Assembly: GCF_900074915.1 (NCBI RefSeq)
Contig: NZ_LT222319.1
Coordinates: 186,001-250,000, forward strand
Length of the DNA: 64,000 nucleotides
Source: Pseudomonas cerasi
GTDB taxonomy: Bacteria > Pseudomonadota > Gammaproteobacteria > Pseudomonadales > Pseudomonadaceae
Reading direction: 5' to 3'
Shown here: positions 19,788-30,379 of the stretch, piece by piece
How positions within the stretch are numbered: position 1 is the first letter of the stretch
Layout of the letters: each line of letters begins with the position of its first letter
Translations under genes and position numbers: made by a program
Notes under the pieces: model-generated
Database searches by the model: none
Told to the model about the DNA's origin: nothing
Seen by the model: only the letters and a program-made list of their open reading frames with translations

Positions 19788-21125
19788 TTACAAGTTGTAG
19801 CCACGCTCGTTGTGTTGCGCAAGGTCCAGACCGACAGACTCTTCCTCGTCGGTGACGCGCAGCCCCATGACCGCATCCAGCACCTTGAGGATGATGAAGG
19901 TCACGATTGCGGTGTAGACAACGGTGAACGCAACGCCCTTGAACTGAATCCAGACCTGAGCACCGATGTCAGTCACGGTGCCGAAACCGCCCAGTGCAGG
20001 TGCTGCGAACACGCCGGTCAGGATCGCGCCGACGATACCGCCGATGCCGTGAACGCCGAACGCATCCAGGGAGTCGTCGTAGCCCAGCTTGCGCTTGAGG
20101 CTGGTTGCGCAGAAGAAGCAGATCACGCCCGCTGCCAGACCGATGATCAAAGCGCCCATCGGGCCAACGGTACCGGCGGCAGGGGTAATGGCAACCAGAC
20201 CGGCAACCACGCCCGAAGCGATACCCAGAGCACTTGGCTTACCGTGAGTCAGCCACTCGGCGAACATCCAGCCCAGTGCGGCGGCCGCGGTAGCGATTTG
20301 AGTAACCAGCATGGCCATACCGGCAGTGCCGTTGGCTGCAGCCGCGGAGCCGGCGTTGAAGCCGAACCAGCCGACCCAGAGCATCGCTGCGCCGATCAGG
20401 GTGTAACCCAGGTTGTGCGGTGCCATCGGCGTGGTCGGGAAGCCTTTGCGCTTGCCCAGTACCAGGCAGGCCACCAGACCGGCTATACCGGCGTTGATGT
20501 GTACGACGGTGCCGCCAGCGAAGTCCAGAACGCCCCAGTCCCACAGCAAACCACCGACGCCGCCCCAGACCATGTGGGCGATTGGCGCGTAGACCAGAGT
20601 GAACCAGATACCCATGAACACCAGCATCGCGGAGAACTTCATGCGTTCTGCGAAAGCACCGACAATCAGGGCAGGGGTGATGATTGCGAAGGTCATCTGG
20701 AAGGTGACGAACACCGCCTCAGGGAACAACGCAGCAGGACCGGTAATGCTTGCCGGCGTGATGCCTGCCAGGAACGCTTTACCCATACCGCCAAAGAAGG
20801 AATTGAAGTTGACGACGCCCGCTTCCATGCCGGTTGTGTCAAACGCGATGCTGTAGCCGTAGACGACCCACAGGATGCTGATCAGGCCGGTGATGGCGAA
20901 GCACTGCATCATCACCGACAGAATGTTCTTGGAACGAACCATGCCGCCGTAGAACAGCGCGAGACCGGGGATGGTCATGAACAGGACCAGAGCGGTCGAG
21001 GTCAGCATCCATGCAGTGTCGCCAGAGTTCAGCACCGGCTCGGCCACTGGGTCAGCCGCCAGGGCAAGACCAGGTAATGCGAGGGACAACAGGGCACCGA
21101 GCCCTGCGAATTGACGCAGAGTCAT
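19788..21125 (-). CDS. amtB: Ammonium transporter AmtB
   Basis: This 445-residue membrane channel has an N-terminal signal sequence and about 11 membrane helices. Landmarks are ALFYGGMVRSKNILS, IAHMVWGG with the first pore histidine region, FAGGTVVHINAG, LGWFGFNAGS-type text and DSLDAFGVHGIGGI with the second pore histidine. It imports ammonia, or ammonium in effect. It is downstream of glnK by 33 bp, the universal glnK-amtB pair in which GlnK plugs AmtB when nitrogen is ample. Confidence 0.97.
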   Translation of the reverse strand: MTLRQFAGLGALLSLALPGLALAADPVAEPVLNSGDTAWMLTSTALVLFMTIPGLALFYGGMVRSKNILSVMMQCFAITGLISILWVVYGYSIAFDTTGMEAGVVNFNSFFGGMGKAFLAGITPASITGPAALFPEAVFVTFQMTFAIITPALIVGAFAERMKFSAMLVFMGIWFTLVYAPIAHMVWGGVGGLLWDWGVLDFAGGTVVHINAGIAGLVACLVLGKRKGFPTTPMAPHNLGYTLIGAAMLWVGWFGFNAGSAAAANGTAGMAMLVTQIATAAAALGWMFAEWLTHGKPSALGIASGVVAGLVAITPAAGTVGPMGALIIGLAAGVICFFCATSLKRKLGYDDSLDAFGVHGIGGIVGAILTGVFAAPALGGFGTVTDIGAQVWIQFKGVAFTVVYTAIVTFIILKVLDAVMGLRVTDEEESVGLDLAQHNERGYNL

Positions 21126-21158
21126 ATTGTTTTCTCCTGGGGCGTTGGGTTTGGCGGC

Positions 21159-21914
<756 letters not shown>

Positions 21915-22190
21915 ATGCTCGCGCCCAAAGCCTTTCTTGACGCTCTCAGCGGCCACGCCTCTCGCCTGTTCAAAGGCGAAACGCCTGTACCGCGTAGCGA
22001 ATTCGAAACCCAGTTCAAGGCCCTGCTGCAAAGCGGCTTCAGCAAACTGGATCTGGTCAGCCGTGAAGAGTTCGACAGCCAGATGGCCGTCCTCGCCCGC
22101 ACCCGCGCCCGCCTGGAAGCGCTGGAGGCCAAGATGGCCGAGCTGGAAGAGAAGGCTGGCGGGGCGGCAGGGACTGAAAAAGCCGAATAA
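21915..22190 (+). CDS. ubiK: Ubiquinone biosynthesis accessory factor UbiK
   Basis: The 91-residue BMFP-domain protein has FLDALSGHASRLF, then the trimeric coiled-coil region LVSREEFDSQMAVLARTRAR and LEALEAKMAELEEK. UbiK (YqiC) assists the soluble Ubi complex with UbiJ. The protein is usually followed by a comM-type gene in pseudomonads; here a LysR gene follows on the other strand, so this may be a genome-specific boundary. Confidence 0.9.
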   Translation: MLAPKAFLDALSGHASRLFKGETPVPRSEFETQFKALLQSGFSKLDLVSREEFDSQMAVLARTRARLEALEAKMAELEEKAGGAAGTEKAE

Positions 22191-22361
22191 GCTTTCCTTG
22201 TTTTGCAGTCAGTGCGCTGCAGCGCTGAACATTGTCATGCACAGCGAGCCAGGCACCTGACCTGCTCGCGAATCTGAACGGCCTTTTCCATTTCTGTCTT
22301 GCCCAGGTGGTGAGTAAGTTGCAGGTTCAGCCAGCATTCGTTGCACGATTTGCAAGCGCCT

Positions 22362-23276
22362 TCAGGCTGCAGGCGGTGCCAGCTCAATGGTCCGGCAATA
22401 ATCCATGAACAGGCGTGTCGCACGGGTTGGCTGGTTGTTGCGCAGGTAGGCCATGACCAGGGTGGAGGCGGGCATGTCGTCTTCGATATCGAGCTGCACC
22501 AGCAGCTCGCCGTCGTAGGTCATGTTGGTTCTGGGGCGCGTGACCAGCACCGAAAACCCCAGGCCCTGGCCGACCATACAGCGCACCATTTCGATCGATG
22601 GTGAACTGTACGCGACCACCGGCGCGTAGCCCTTTTCCGTGAAGATATCGATGAAGTAGGTCCTGCTGGGTACGGCGTCGAGCAGGATCATCGGTTCGTG
22701 GCTCAGTTCCAGCAAGGTCACGGTTTTCTTTCCGGCAAGAGGGTGGGCTGCTGGCAGCAGCGCATAGGGCTTGTGCGGTGCATTCAATTCCTCCTTGTTG
22801 ATCGTGGTTCCCAGTTCCAGGTCGTACAGAAACGCCAGATCGAAGCGCCCACGGTGCAGCCCGTGCATCAGTTCATGTTGCTCGCCGTCATAGAGCTGAA
22901 TGGTGACGTCCGGGTATAAGCGCTTGAAACCGGCCACCAGTCTGGGCATGTAAAGCGGGGCGGCCGATTCAAAACAGCCAATGGCGATAGTGCCGGAGAC
23001 GTGTTTGTTTTCAGCCCGGGAGTTTTGTTCGAGCTCTTCGGAAAGTCGCAGCAACTCTTTGGCTTTCTCATACACTTTCCCGCCACCGGAAGTTAGCGAA
23101 ACACCTTGAGCGTGGTGACGGACAAACAGCGGCTGATTGAAGGCTTCTTCGAGATTTTTGATGGCGACGGAAATAGACGGCTGCGAAATATGCAGCTGTC
23201 GCGAGGCCTTGGCAATGCTGTCCATTTCGACCGCTGTCACGAAATACTTGAGCTGTTTCAAGGTGAAGTGAGCCAC
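22362..23276 (-). CDS. LysR-family transcriptional regulator
   Basis: The 304-residue protein has an N-terminal winged HTH (LKQLKYFVTAVEMDSIAKAS, then LHISQPSISVAIKNLEEAF) and a C-terminal periplasmic-binding-like effector domain (SGTIAIGCFESAAPLYMPRL). It is divergent from the ABC transporter/catabolic run at 23752-31530, the typical placement for a LysR activator of that locus. The inducer is unknown. Confidence 0.93.
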   Translation of the reverse strand: MAHFTLKQLKYFVTAVEMDSIAKASRQLHISQPSISVAIKNLEEAFNQPLFVRHHAQGVSLTSGGGKVYEKAKELLRLSEELEQNSRAENKHVSGTIAIGCFESAAPLYMPRLVAGFKRLYPDVTIQLYDGEQHELMHGLHRGRFDLAFLYDLELGTTINKEELNAPHKPYALLPAAHPLAGKKTVTLLELSHEPMILLDAVPSRTYFIDIFTEKGYAPVVAYSSPSIEMVRCMVGQGLGFSVLVTRPRTNMTYDGELLVQLDIEDDMPASTLVMAYLRNNQPTRATRLFMDYCRTIELAPPAA

Positions 23277-23751
23277 GTGTTACCTCGTGCTGAGCAGACC
23301 CTGGACGGCTGCACTTGAATAGCTTTTACCTATGCTTAGCGAGGAGCGTGCCAGCCGCTTGCGTCTTGCGGTATTAGTCGAGCCCGCCGCTAGCCATGCT
23401 CATTCAGCAGCATCCCTAAATAATAGACGCTTGCCAGACAAGCCCGCAAATGCGGGCGGCGCACCTATTACGAGCGATTATCGCGGCGTCTTTATTCAAT
23501 CGCCCTAAAAGTGTGCAATCCACTCGGTGTGACACTAAAGCATCACTAAGCCTTTTTAACGCGCTGCCGCCCTGGAGATGAATACAGGCATCTCTGCTTA
23601 GGATTTTCCTATGCTGCGGGCCAAAACTTACTATTTGGCGGCCGGACCTGGCATCAATCATGATGGCTTCAGAAGGGCAAACGGACAGCGTCCCGTTTCA
23701 ACTTCAACAGGACGTCGCCCATCACTATTCAATTTGCCGAGCGAGCCGACA
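23277..23751. other. Divergent promoter region, LysR gene / transporter operon
   Basis: The 475 bp carry no convincing gene, although the transporter frame stays open from 23611. A hairpin GCCCGCA...TGCGGGC sits at 23442-23457. The LysR operator is expected here but I cannot place it with confidence. Confidence 0.4.
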
Positions 23752-25272
23752 ATGACGTTTGATTGGAAATACATGTTTGGCCTGTTCAGCGATACGGAAT
23801 TCTGGATGGCCACCTGGACGGTCATTCAACTCAGTGTACTGACCTGGGTCATCAGTATTGTTCTGGGTTTTGTTCTCGCGCTGGCCAAACAATCATCTTT
23901 GCCGCTGATCAACTTGCCGGCCAAAGCCTATATCTGGTTATTTCGCAGTTTACCGTTACTGGTACTGCTGATCTTTGTCTACAACTTGCCACAGGCAGTA
24001 CCCGCTACCTCGGCGGTGCTGGCCAACCCGTTCTGGGCCGGCCTGATTGCCATGGTGATGTGCGAAACGGCCTACGTCGCGGAAATTCATCGCGGCGGCC
24101 TGCTGTCCATCGCCAAGGGCCAGACCGAAGCTGCCCGGGCACTGGGCCTGCGTTTCGTGGGCACGCAATGGCGGATCGTGATCCCGCAGGCGCTGCGTGT
24201 GGCGCTGCCGTCGCTGACCAACGAATACATCTCCATCGTCAAACTCAGTTCACTGGTTTCAGTGATCTCGCTGACCGAGATCCTGATGGTCGGTCAGCGC
24301 CTGTATTCGCAGAACTTTCTGGTGATGGAAACCATGGCGGCCGTGGCGTTCTATTACGTGCTGATCGTGACCGTATTCGACTTCCTGCTCAAACGCCTGG
24401 AGCGCTATCTGGACGTCACGCAGCACAAGGTGACCCGCACGCCGGACGCCGAAATGCTTGAGCTGGCCAGCCGCAAATCGGCGGTTGTCGCTCGTCCTGT
24501 CATCGACTTCGAAGGGCCGGCACTGCAAGCGACGCGACTGCACAAGGCGTACAACGACATCGAAGTGCTCGGTGCGGTCAGCCTGCAGATTAATTCCGGC
24601 GAGGTGGTGTCGGTGATCGGCCCATCAGGCTCGGGCAAAACCACGCTGATCCGTCTGCTCAATGGCCTTGAGCAGATCGACAACGGCGACATCAAGATCA
24701 ACGGCCAGCCATTCATTCACCTGGTTCGCCAGGGCGCGCAAAAGCCGCGTTACGTGGAGAACGCGGCCTACCGCCTGAACATCGGCATGGTGTTTCAGAG
24801 CTTCAACCTGTTTCCGCACCTGACGGTGTTGAACAACCTGCTGCTGGCCCCGCGTTATCACCGCCTGGCTCCAGTCCCCGAGCTCAAGCAGCAGGCCTAC
24901 GAATTGCTGAACAAGGTCGGGATGATGGAGCACGCCTGGAAATACCCGCATCAGTTGTCGGGTGGCCAGCAGCAACGTGTCGCCATCGCTCGCGCCCTGA
25001 TGATGCGCCCGCAAATCATGCTGTTCGACGAGCCCACCTCGGCGCTTGACCCGGAGAAGGTCAACGAGGTGTTGCAGGTCATTGAAACCCTGGCCCAGGA
25101 AGGCATCACGATGGTCATCGTGACCCATGAAATGAACTTCGCCTTCAAGGTCTCTGACCGCATCGTCTTTATGGAGAAGGGACGCGTGATCTGCGATGAC
25201 AAACCCCAAGCGCTACGCGACGGCCAGCACCCCCGCGTTGAAGCCTTTCTTAAAGATGTCTCACTGGCCTGA
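23752..25272 (+). CDS. Amino-acid-type ABC transporter, fused permease and ATPase
   Basis: The 506-residue protein joins two usual subunits. Residues 1 to about 225 are a polar-amino-acid permease with several membrane helices and the EAA-loop segment EAARALGLRFVGTQWRIVIP. From about residue 250 it is an ATPase with Walker A GPSGSGKTTL, signature LSGGQQQRVAIARAL, Walker B IMLFDEPTSALDP and switch VTHEM. The start at 23752 gives MTFDWKYMFGLF. Fusion is known in this family. The binding protein is encoded three genes on, at 26196. Confidence 0.92.
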   Translation: MTFDWKYMFGLFSDTEFWMATWTVIQLSVLTWVISIVLGFVLALAKQSSLPLINLPAKAYIWLFRSLPLLVLLIFVYNLPQAVPATSAVLANPFWAGLIAMVMCETAYVAEIHRGGLLSIAKGQTEAARALGLRFVGTQWRIVIPQALRVALPSLTNEYISIVKLSSLVSVISLTEILMVGQRLYSQNFLVMETMAAVAFYYVLIVTVFDFLLKRLERYLDVTQHKVTRTPDAEMLELASRKSAVVARPVIDFEGPALQATRLHKAYNDIEVLGAVSLQINSGEVVSVIGPSGSGKTTLIRLLNGLEQIDNGDIKINGQPFIHLVRQGAQKPRYVENAAYRLNIGMVFQSFNLFPHLTVLNNLLLAPRYHRLAPVPELKQQAYELLNKVGMMEHAWKYPHQLSGGQQQRVAIARALMMRPQIMLFDEPTSALDPEKVNEVLQVIETLAQEGITMVIVTHEMNFAFKVSDRIVFMEKGRVICDDKPQALRDGQHPRVEAFLKDVSLA

Positions 25273-25296
25273 GGCCTTGTTGAAGAGGAGAAGAAC

Positions 25297-26169
25297 ATGA
25301 TCGAGCAATGGCAGATTGACCAGTTTCACGAGCAGGGTTTTCTGGTAGTGGAGGGCGTGCTGGCAGCCGATGAAGTGGCAGCGCTTCAGCAGGACTTCGA
25401 CCAGTGGGTCGACGACAGCCGCAGTCAGAGTCAGGCCTGGGGGCAGACTCAGGACGGGCGTCCGCGCTTCGACATCGAAAGCGATCATCGGCCGGATCAC
25501 CCGTCGCTGCGCCGCGTGGCTTCGCCCACGGAGATCTCGCCGGCCTACCAGCACGCGGCATTCCAGTCACGGATGGCAGCCATCGCGGCGCAGCTGATCG
25601 GCGGCAATGGCACCCGTTTTCATCACAGCAAGATCAACTCCAAGCTGCCGCACACCGCGACTCAGGTGAAGTGGCATCAGGACTTCCTCTTCACACCGCA
25701 CAGCAACGATGACCTGGTTACCGCGTTGCTGATGATCAGCGATGTGACCCCCGAAAACGGCCCGCTGAACGTGGCGCCTGGCAGCCATAAGCAGGCGCTC
25801 TGGTCGCATTGGCAGAGCGAGCGTTTCACCGGTGCCGTGGAAGATGCGGTGGTTGAACAGCATTGCCAGCAACCGGTCGCCTGCTATGGCCCGTCGGGCT
25901 CGGTGTGCTTCATGCACACACGCCTGCTGCATGCTTCAAGCCCCAATGAAACCGAGTTCCCGCGCACGCTGTTCATCAGCGTCTATGCGGCTGAAGACGC
26001 ATTGCCGTTCGGTGAGAACCCCTTGCCCAGCGAGCATGCCGGGTTGATGGTCGCTGGCCAGGAGAGCGGTCTGGTACGCAGCACCGAGAACCATATCCGC
26101 CTGCCGCAGAAACCCAAGGGTGCTTCATTTTTTGTGCAGCAAGCCGGAAAAGACGCCGCCGTTGCCTGA
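25297..26169 (+). CDS. Phytanoyl-CoA dioxygenase (PhyH) family protein
   Basis: The 290-residue Fe(II)/2-oxoglutarate-type oxygenase has the metal motif WHQDF (His127, Asp129) and distal His candidates at 207 and 212 in FMHTRLLHASSPN, with SPPNETEFPRTLF-type text supplying the 2-oxoglutarate Arg region. It would hydroxylate a small substrate. It lies 24 bp after the transporter gene, suggesting that the imported compound is hydroxylated early in its breakdown. Confidence 0.88.
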   Translation: MIEQWQIDQFHEQGFLVVEGVLAADEVAALQQDFDQWVDDSRSQSQAWGQTQDGRPRFDIESDHRPDHPSLRRVASPTEISPAYQHAAFQSRMAAIAAQLIGGNGTRFHHSKINSKLPHTATQVKWHQDFLFTPHSNDDLVTALLMISDVTPENGPLNVAPGSHKQALWSHWQSERFTGAVEDAVVEQHCQQPVACYGPSGSVCFMHTRLLHASSPNETEFPRTLFISVYAAEDALPFGENPLPSEHAGLMVAGQESGLVRSTENHIRLPQKPKGASFFVQQAGKDAAVA

Positions 26170-26195
26170 TCTCCATGACTCCATGAGGAATACCT

Positions 26196-27029
26196 ATGAA
26201 GCTGTCAGCTCTGATTGTTCGTCCCGTAGCCCTGGCTTTGCTGGGCGCGGTGGTTGCCATGTCCTCGTCTGCCGCTTCGGCTTTCCAGCAGCCCGGCAAG
26301 ATCATCGCCGGCTCGGACATGACGTTCTTCCCCTATGAATACATGGACAAGAACCGTCCCGCCGGTTTCGAAATCGAGTTTCTCGACGGCCTGGCAAAGG
26401 TCATGGGGCTCAAGGCCGAGAACATCGACACGCGCTTTCCCAATCTGATCGGCGGGCTGCAGGGCGGACGTTTCGACATCACCAACTCGTCGATGTACAT
26501 CACCGCCGACCGCCTGAAAGTCATCGACATGATTCCTTACCTGAAAAGCGGCGAGGCGATTCTGTCGGTCAAGGGCAGCGACTATCAGCCCAAGACGCCA
26601 GAGGACTTCTGTGGCCACAAGATCGGCTCCATGGCGGCCACTTCCTGGCTGCAACAACTGCAAAAACTCTCGACCGACTACTGCGTGAAGAACGGCCTGC
26701 AACCGATCGCCATCAGCGAGTACGGCACCGACCCACAGACCACCCAGGCCATGCTGGCCCATGCCGTCGAAGCGCAGATCACTGACGCAGCCGTCGCCCG
26801 CGGCGTGGTCGAAAAACTGGGTAGCCGGGTGGTGATTTCTTCCGAAACCCTGATTTACCCGGTGCTCAACGGCTTTGGCGTGAAGAAGGGCAACGACGAG
26901 GTCCGCAAGGCCCTGGAAGACGGCCTTGAGAAGTACAGCAAGACCCCGGAATACGCCGCGTTGCTGGAGAAATACAAGTTCCAGGCACCGACAGCCGATG
27001 ACATCGCCGCCCTGATGCCCAAGCCCTGA
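26196..27029 (+). CDS. Extracellular solute-binding protein of the ABC transporter
   Basis: The 277-residue family-3 binding protein has a cleavable signal peptide (ALALLGAVVAMSSSAASA, cut near AFQQP), then DMTFFPYEYMD, GFEIEFLDGLAKVMGLK and NSSMYITADR. These match amino-acid-binding proteins, and the periplasmic location is clear. It feeds the fused transporter encoded at 23752. The ligand cannot be read from sequence. Confidence 0.92.
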   Translation: MKLSALIVRPVALALLGAVVAMSSSAASAFQQPGKIIAGSDMTFFPYEYMDKNRPAGFEIEFLDGLAKVMGLKAENIDTRFPNLIGGLQGGRFDITNSSMYITADRLKVIDMIPYLKSGEAILSVKGSDYQPKTPEDFCGHKIGSMAATSWLQQLQKLSTDYCVKNGLQPIAISEYGTDPQTTQAMLAHAVEAQITDAAVARGVVEKLGSRVVISSETLIYPVLNGFGVKKGNDEVRKALEDGLEKYSKTPEYAALLEKYKFQAPTADDIAALMPKP

Positions 27030-27087
27030 CAACCAAAGGACGTGCCTGGCAGGTTCGGCAGGCACGCTCGACCGGAGAGCAATTAGC

Positions 27088-27819
27088 ATGGCCCTTAATT
27101 TCGAAGAGCAGACGCGCATAGACCTGGCCGCGACGTTCCGCATCATCGCCCATCTGGGTATGCATGAAGCGGTCGCCAACCACTTCAGCGCGGCCATTTC
27201 GGCGGATGGCAAACAGTTTTTGCTCAACCCGAAGTGGAAACATTTTTCACGCATACGTGCCAGCGATCTGTTGCTGCTCGACGCCGATGATGCCGACGCG
27301 GCGCATCGCCCTGATGTCGATGCGACGGCATGGTCCATTCACGGCCAGGTCCACCAGCGTCTGCCCGATGCGCGCGTGGTGCTGCACTTGCACCCGGTCT
27401 ACACCACAGCCGTGGCGTGCCTGGCCAAGCCGCATATTCCGCCCATCGATCAGAACACTGCGCGCTACTTCAACCGCATCGCGGTGGACGAGCTTTACGG
27501 CGGCATGGCCGACACGACCGCCGAGGGCGCTCGACTGGCCGGTTTGCTGGAGGACAAGAGCCGCTTGTTGATGGGCAACCACGGCGTGATCGTCACCGCG
27601 CCCACCGTTGGCGAAGCCTTCGATGACATCTGGACCCTGGAGCGCGCTTGCCAGATTCTGGTGACGGCCTGGTCCACCGGCCAGCCGCTCAAGGTGCTGG
27701 CGGACGATGTCGCCGAGAAGACCGCCCGTGACTGGCAGAAGATTACGGATTTCTCTCATCAGCACTTCGAGGAAATGAAACTGCTGATGATTCAGGCTGA
27801 CCCCTCTTTGGTCGACTGA
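27088..27819 (+). CDS. Class II aldolase/adducin family protein
   Basis: The 243-residue protein has the metal-ligand pattern LHLHPVYTTA and GNHGVIVTAPT, and an N-terminal Asn/Ser-rich phosphate-site region (NHFSAAISADGKQFLLNP). Members cleave or decarboxylate hydroxy-sugar or hydroxy-acid substrates. In this operon it could cleave the product of the PhyH enzyme (inference). Confidence 0.88.
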   Translation: MALNFEEQTRIDLAATFRIIAHLGMHEAVANHFSAAISADGKQFLLNPKWKHFSRIRASDLLLLDADDADAAHRPDVDATAWSIHGQVHQRLPDARVVLHLHPVYTTAVACLAKPHIPPIDQNTARYFNRIAVDELYGGMADTTAEGARLAGLLEDKSRLLMGNHGVIVTAPTVGEAFDDIWTLERACQILVTAWSTGQPLKVLADDVAEKTARDWQKITDFSHQHFEEMKLLMIQADPSLVD

Positions 27820-27945
27820 TCGCCCCTGCTACTGACTGGATGCGCGTCTGCGGATGGCGTAGGGCTTTTTGCGCCCGCGCATCGACGTTTCAACACTTTT
27901 CATTACGTCCAACAGGTCGTAAGCCACCTGTCGAGGGATGCCGAG

Positions 27946-29241
27946 ATGACAGAAAAAATCATAGAAATCGATACGCTCGTCGTAGGTGCAGGACAGGCCG
28001 GAGTGGCCACCAGCGAACACCTTAGCCGTCTTGGCATCGAGCACCTGGTGCTTGAAAAACACCGCGTTGCCGAGGCGTGGCGCAGTGGCCGCTGGGACTC
28101 GCTGGTAGCCAACGGTCCGGCCTGGCATGACCGGTTTCCCGGCCTTGAATTCGCCATGGATCAGGACGGGTTCGCGGGCAAGGAGCAAGTGGCCGAGTAC
28201 TTCGAGCGCTATGCCCGCAAATTCAATGCGCCGATCAAGACCGGCGTCGAGGTCAAGCGCGTTACCCGCAATACCGGGCGTGCAGGCTTTACCGTCGAAA
28301 CCAGTGCCGGCACCTATGTGGTCAATCATCTGGTCTCGGCGACAGGGCCGTTCCAGAAACCGGTCATCCCGCCGATTGCGCCGGTTAACGAGGCGCTTCA
28401 TCAGATCCACTCGGCGCACTATTTCAATCCGCAACAACTGCCCGAGGGCGGCGTACTGGTGGTCGGCGCTGGTTCCTCGGGTGTGCAAATCGCCGAGGAG
28501 CTGCTGCTCTCGGGTCGCAAAGTGTACTTGTCGGTCGGCCCTCACGACCGTCCGCCGCGCGCCTATCGCGGCCGGGATTTCTGCTGGTGGATGGGTGTGC
28601 TGGGGTTGTGGGACAGCGAAACCATGCAGCCCGGCAAGGAGCACGTGACCATCGCGGTCAGTGGTGCAAGGGGCGGCTACACGGTCGACTTCCGCCGGCT
28701 GGCTCAGGCCGGAATGAACCTCGTGGGCCTGACCGAAAGCTTCGTCGGCAACAAGGTGCACTTCCAGAACGATCTGGTGAGCAACCTCGACAGTGGCGAC
28801 GCGAACTACCTGTCGCTGCTCGATGCCGCTGATGCCTACGCCGCACGCAATGGCCTGGACCTGCCGCTGGAGCCGTCGGCCCGTGAACGCGTGGCGGATG
28901 CGCCGTGCATCACCCATCCGCTCAGCGAGCTGGACCTGATCGAGTCAGGCGTCACGTCGATCATCTGGGCCACCGGCTATGCCCTGGATTACAGCTGGCT
29001 GCAGGTCGATGCCTTCGACAGCAAAGGCAAACCTCGTCACCAGCGTGGCGTGTCCTGCGAGCAAGGCCTGTACTTCGTCGGCCTGCCATGGCTGTCACGC
29101 CGCGGCTCCGCGTTTATCTGGGGCGTATGGCACGACGCCAAACACGTCGCCGATCAGATCGCCACGCAGCACAAATACCGTTCCTATGACGCCGGCAAAC
29201 GTGCCACCCCCGTCGTGCCGTTGCGCAACGTCAACGGTTGA
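27946..29241 (+). CDS. Flavin-dependent monooxygenase-like oxidoreductase
   Basis: The 431-residue protein has two dinucleotide folds: FAD motif VVGAGQAGVATSEHL at the N terminus and the NADPH motif VVGAGSSGVQIAEELL near residue 180, with the C-terminal IIWATGY segment typical of flavin monooxygenases. It probably N- or S-oxygenates the operon's substrate. A gap of 126 bp separates it from the aldolase gene, so a second promoter is possible. Confidence 0.9.
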   Translation: MTEKIIEIDTLVVGAGQAGVATSEHLSRLGIEHLVLEKHRVAEAWRSGRWDSLVANGPAWHDRFPGLEFAMDQDGFAGKEQVAEYFERYARKFNAPIKTGVEVKRVTRNTGRAGFTVETSAGTYVVNHLVSATGPFQKPVIPPIAPVNEALHQIHSAHYFNPQQLPEGGVLVVGAGSSGVQIAEELLLSGRKVYLSVGPHDRPPRAYRGRDFCWWMGVLGLWDSETMQPGKEHVTIAVSGARGGYTVDFRRLAQAGMNLVGLTESFVGNKVHFQNDLVSNLDSGDANYLSLLDAADAYAARNGLDLPLEPSARERVADAPCITHPLSELDLIESGVTSIIWATGYALDYSWLQVDAFDSKGKPRHQRGVSCEQGLYFVGLPWLSRRGSAFIWGVWHDAKHVADQIATQHKYRSYDAGKRATPVVPLRNVNG

Positions 29242-29272
29242 TCATCGCGCTCAATGCCCCCAGGAGTTACCC

Positions 29273-29689
29273 ATGACTACGCCGACTCATACTCGTATCC
29301 GCATGTTCAACACCAAGGACACCTACCCCAATCAAAGTCTGAACAACGACCTGTGTCAGGCGGTGCGCGCGGGCAATACCGTGTACGTCAGGGGCCAGGT
29401 CGGCACCGATTTCGACGGCAATCTGGTCGGCCTCGGTGATCCGGCTGCACAAGCGCAGCAGGCGATGAAAAACGTCAAACAATTGCTCGAAGAGGCGGGC
29501 AGTGACCTGTCGCACATCGTCAAGACCACCACTTACATCACCGACCCGCGCTACCGCGAGCCGGTCTACCACGAAGTGGGCAAGTGGCTGAAAGGCGTGT
29601 TCCCGATCTCCACCGGGCTGGTGGTGTCGGCGCTGGGGCAGCCGCAATGGCTGATGGAAATCGACGTGATCGCCGTGATCCCTGAATAA
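29273..29689 (+). CDS. RidA family protein
   Basis: The 138-residue YjgF/YER057c/UK114 protein has GNTVYVRGQVGTDFDGN, KTTTYITDPRYR and a C-terminal LMEIDVIAVIPE. Canonical RidA hydrolyses reactive imines and enamines; the key Arg is not at the usual RidA position, so a subgroup outside archetypal RidA is likely. Its place beside a flavin monooxygenase and deacylase suggests handling of an imine intermediate. Confidence 0.9.
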   Translation: MTTPTHTRIRMFNTKDTYPNQSLNNDLCQAVRAGNTVYVRGQVGTDFDGNLVGLGDPAAQAQQAMKNVKQLLEEAGSDLSHIVKTTTYITDPRYREPVYHEVGKWLKGVFPISTGLVVSALGQPQWLMEIDVIAVIPE

Positions 29690-29701
29690 GGACTGTTGCC
29701 C

Positions 29702-30379
29702 ATGACTTTTTCCATTGCCGCCCGCTGTGCCAAAACCGGCCAGCTGGGCATTGCCATCAGCTCGTCGAGCATTGCCGTAGGCGCGCGTTGCCCCTGGCTG
29801 CGTGCGGGCGTCGGCGCGGTGTCGTCGCAGAACATCACACTGCCGGCCCTGGGACCGCAAACGCTGGACCTGATGGAGCAGGGCATGTCTGCCTCTCAAG
29901 CGCTGGACCAGGTCATGAACGCCAGCCCGTTCAGCGAGTATCGGCAGATCACGGCGATTGATCATCAGGGGCGAGTCGCGCATTTCAGTGGCAGCGAAAC
30001 ACTGGGCATCAACAACGCGGGCAGCGGCGATCAGTGCGTGGTGGCTGGCAACATGCTGGCGAGCCAGGCCGTCATCGACGCAATGATTCAGTGCTTCGAG
30101 CAGGCAACCGGGCACTTGGCAGAGCGTTTGTTACAGGCGATGCAGGCCGGTCTGGCAGCAGGCGGCGAAGCAGGGCCGGTCCATTCGGCGGCGCTGAAAG
30201 TCGTGGGCGAGCAGTCCTGGCCCATCGTCGATCTGCGCGTTGACTGGGCCGAGCACGACCCGCTAGGCGAGCTGAAGCGTCTTTGGCAGGCCTACCAGCC
30301 GCAAATGCAGGATTACCTCGACCGCGCCCTGAACCCGGTTGGCGCACCAGGCTACGGCGTGCCGGGAGACGAGCGATGA
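29702..30379 (+). CDS. DUF1028 family protein
   Basis: The 225-residue DUF1028 member begins MTFSIAARCAKTGQLGIAISS, with GVGAVSSQNIT and the late GNMLASQAVIDAM block. The fold resembles Ntn hydrolases, and such genes often sit next to RidA and amidohydrolase or peptidase genes, as here. The ATG at 29702 follows AAGGACTGTTGCCC. Its stop overlaps the next start (ATGA). Confidence 0.9.
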   Translation: MTFSIAARCAKTGQLGIAISSSSIAVGARCPWLRAGVGAVSSQNITLPALGPQTLDLMEQGMSASQALDQVMNASPFSEYRQITAIDHQGRVAHFSGSETLGINNAGSGDQCVVAGNMLASQAVIDAMIQCFEQATGHLAERLLQAMQAGLAAGGEAGPVHSAALKVVGEQSWPIVDLRVDWAEHDPLGELKRLWQAYQPQMQDYLDRALNPVGAPGYGVPGDER

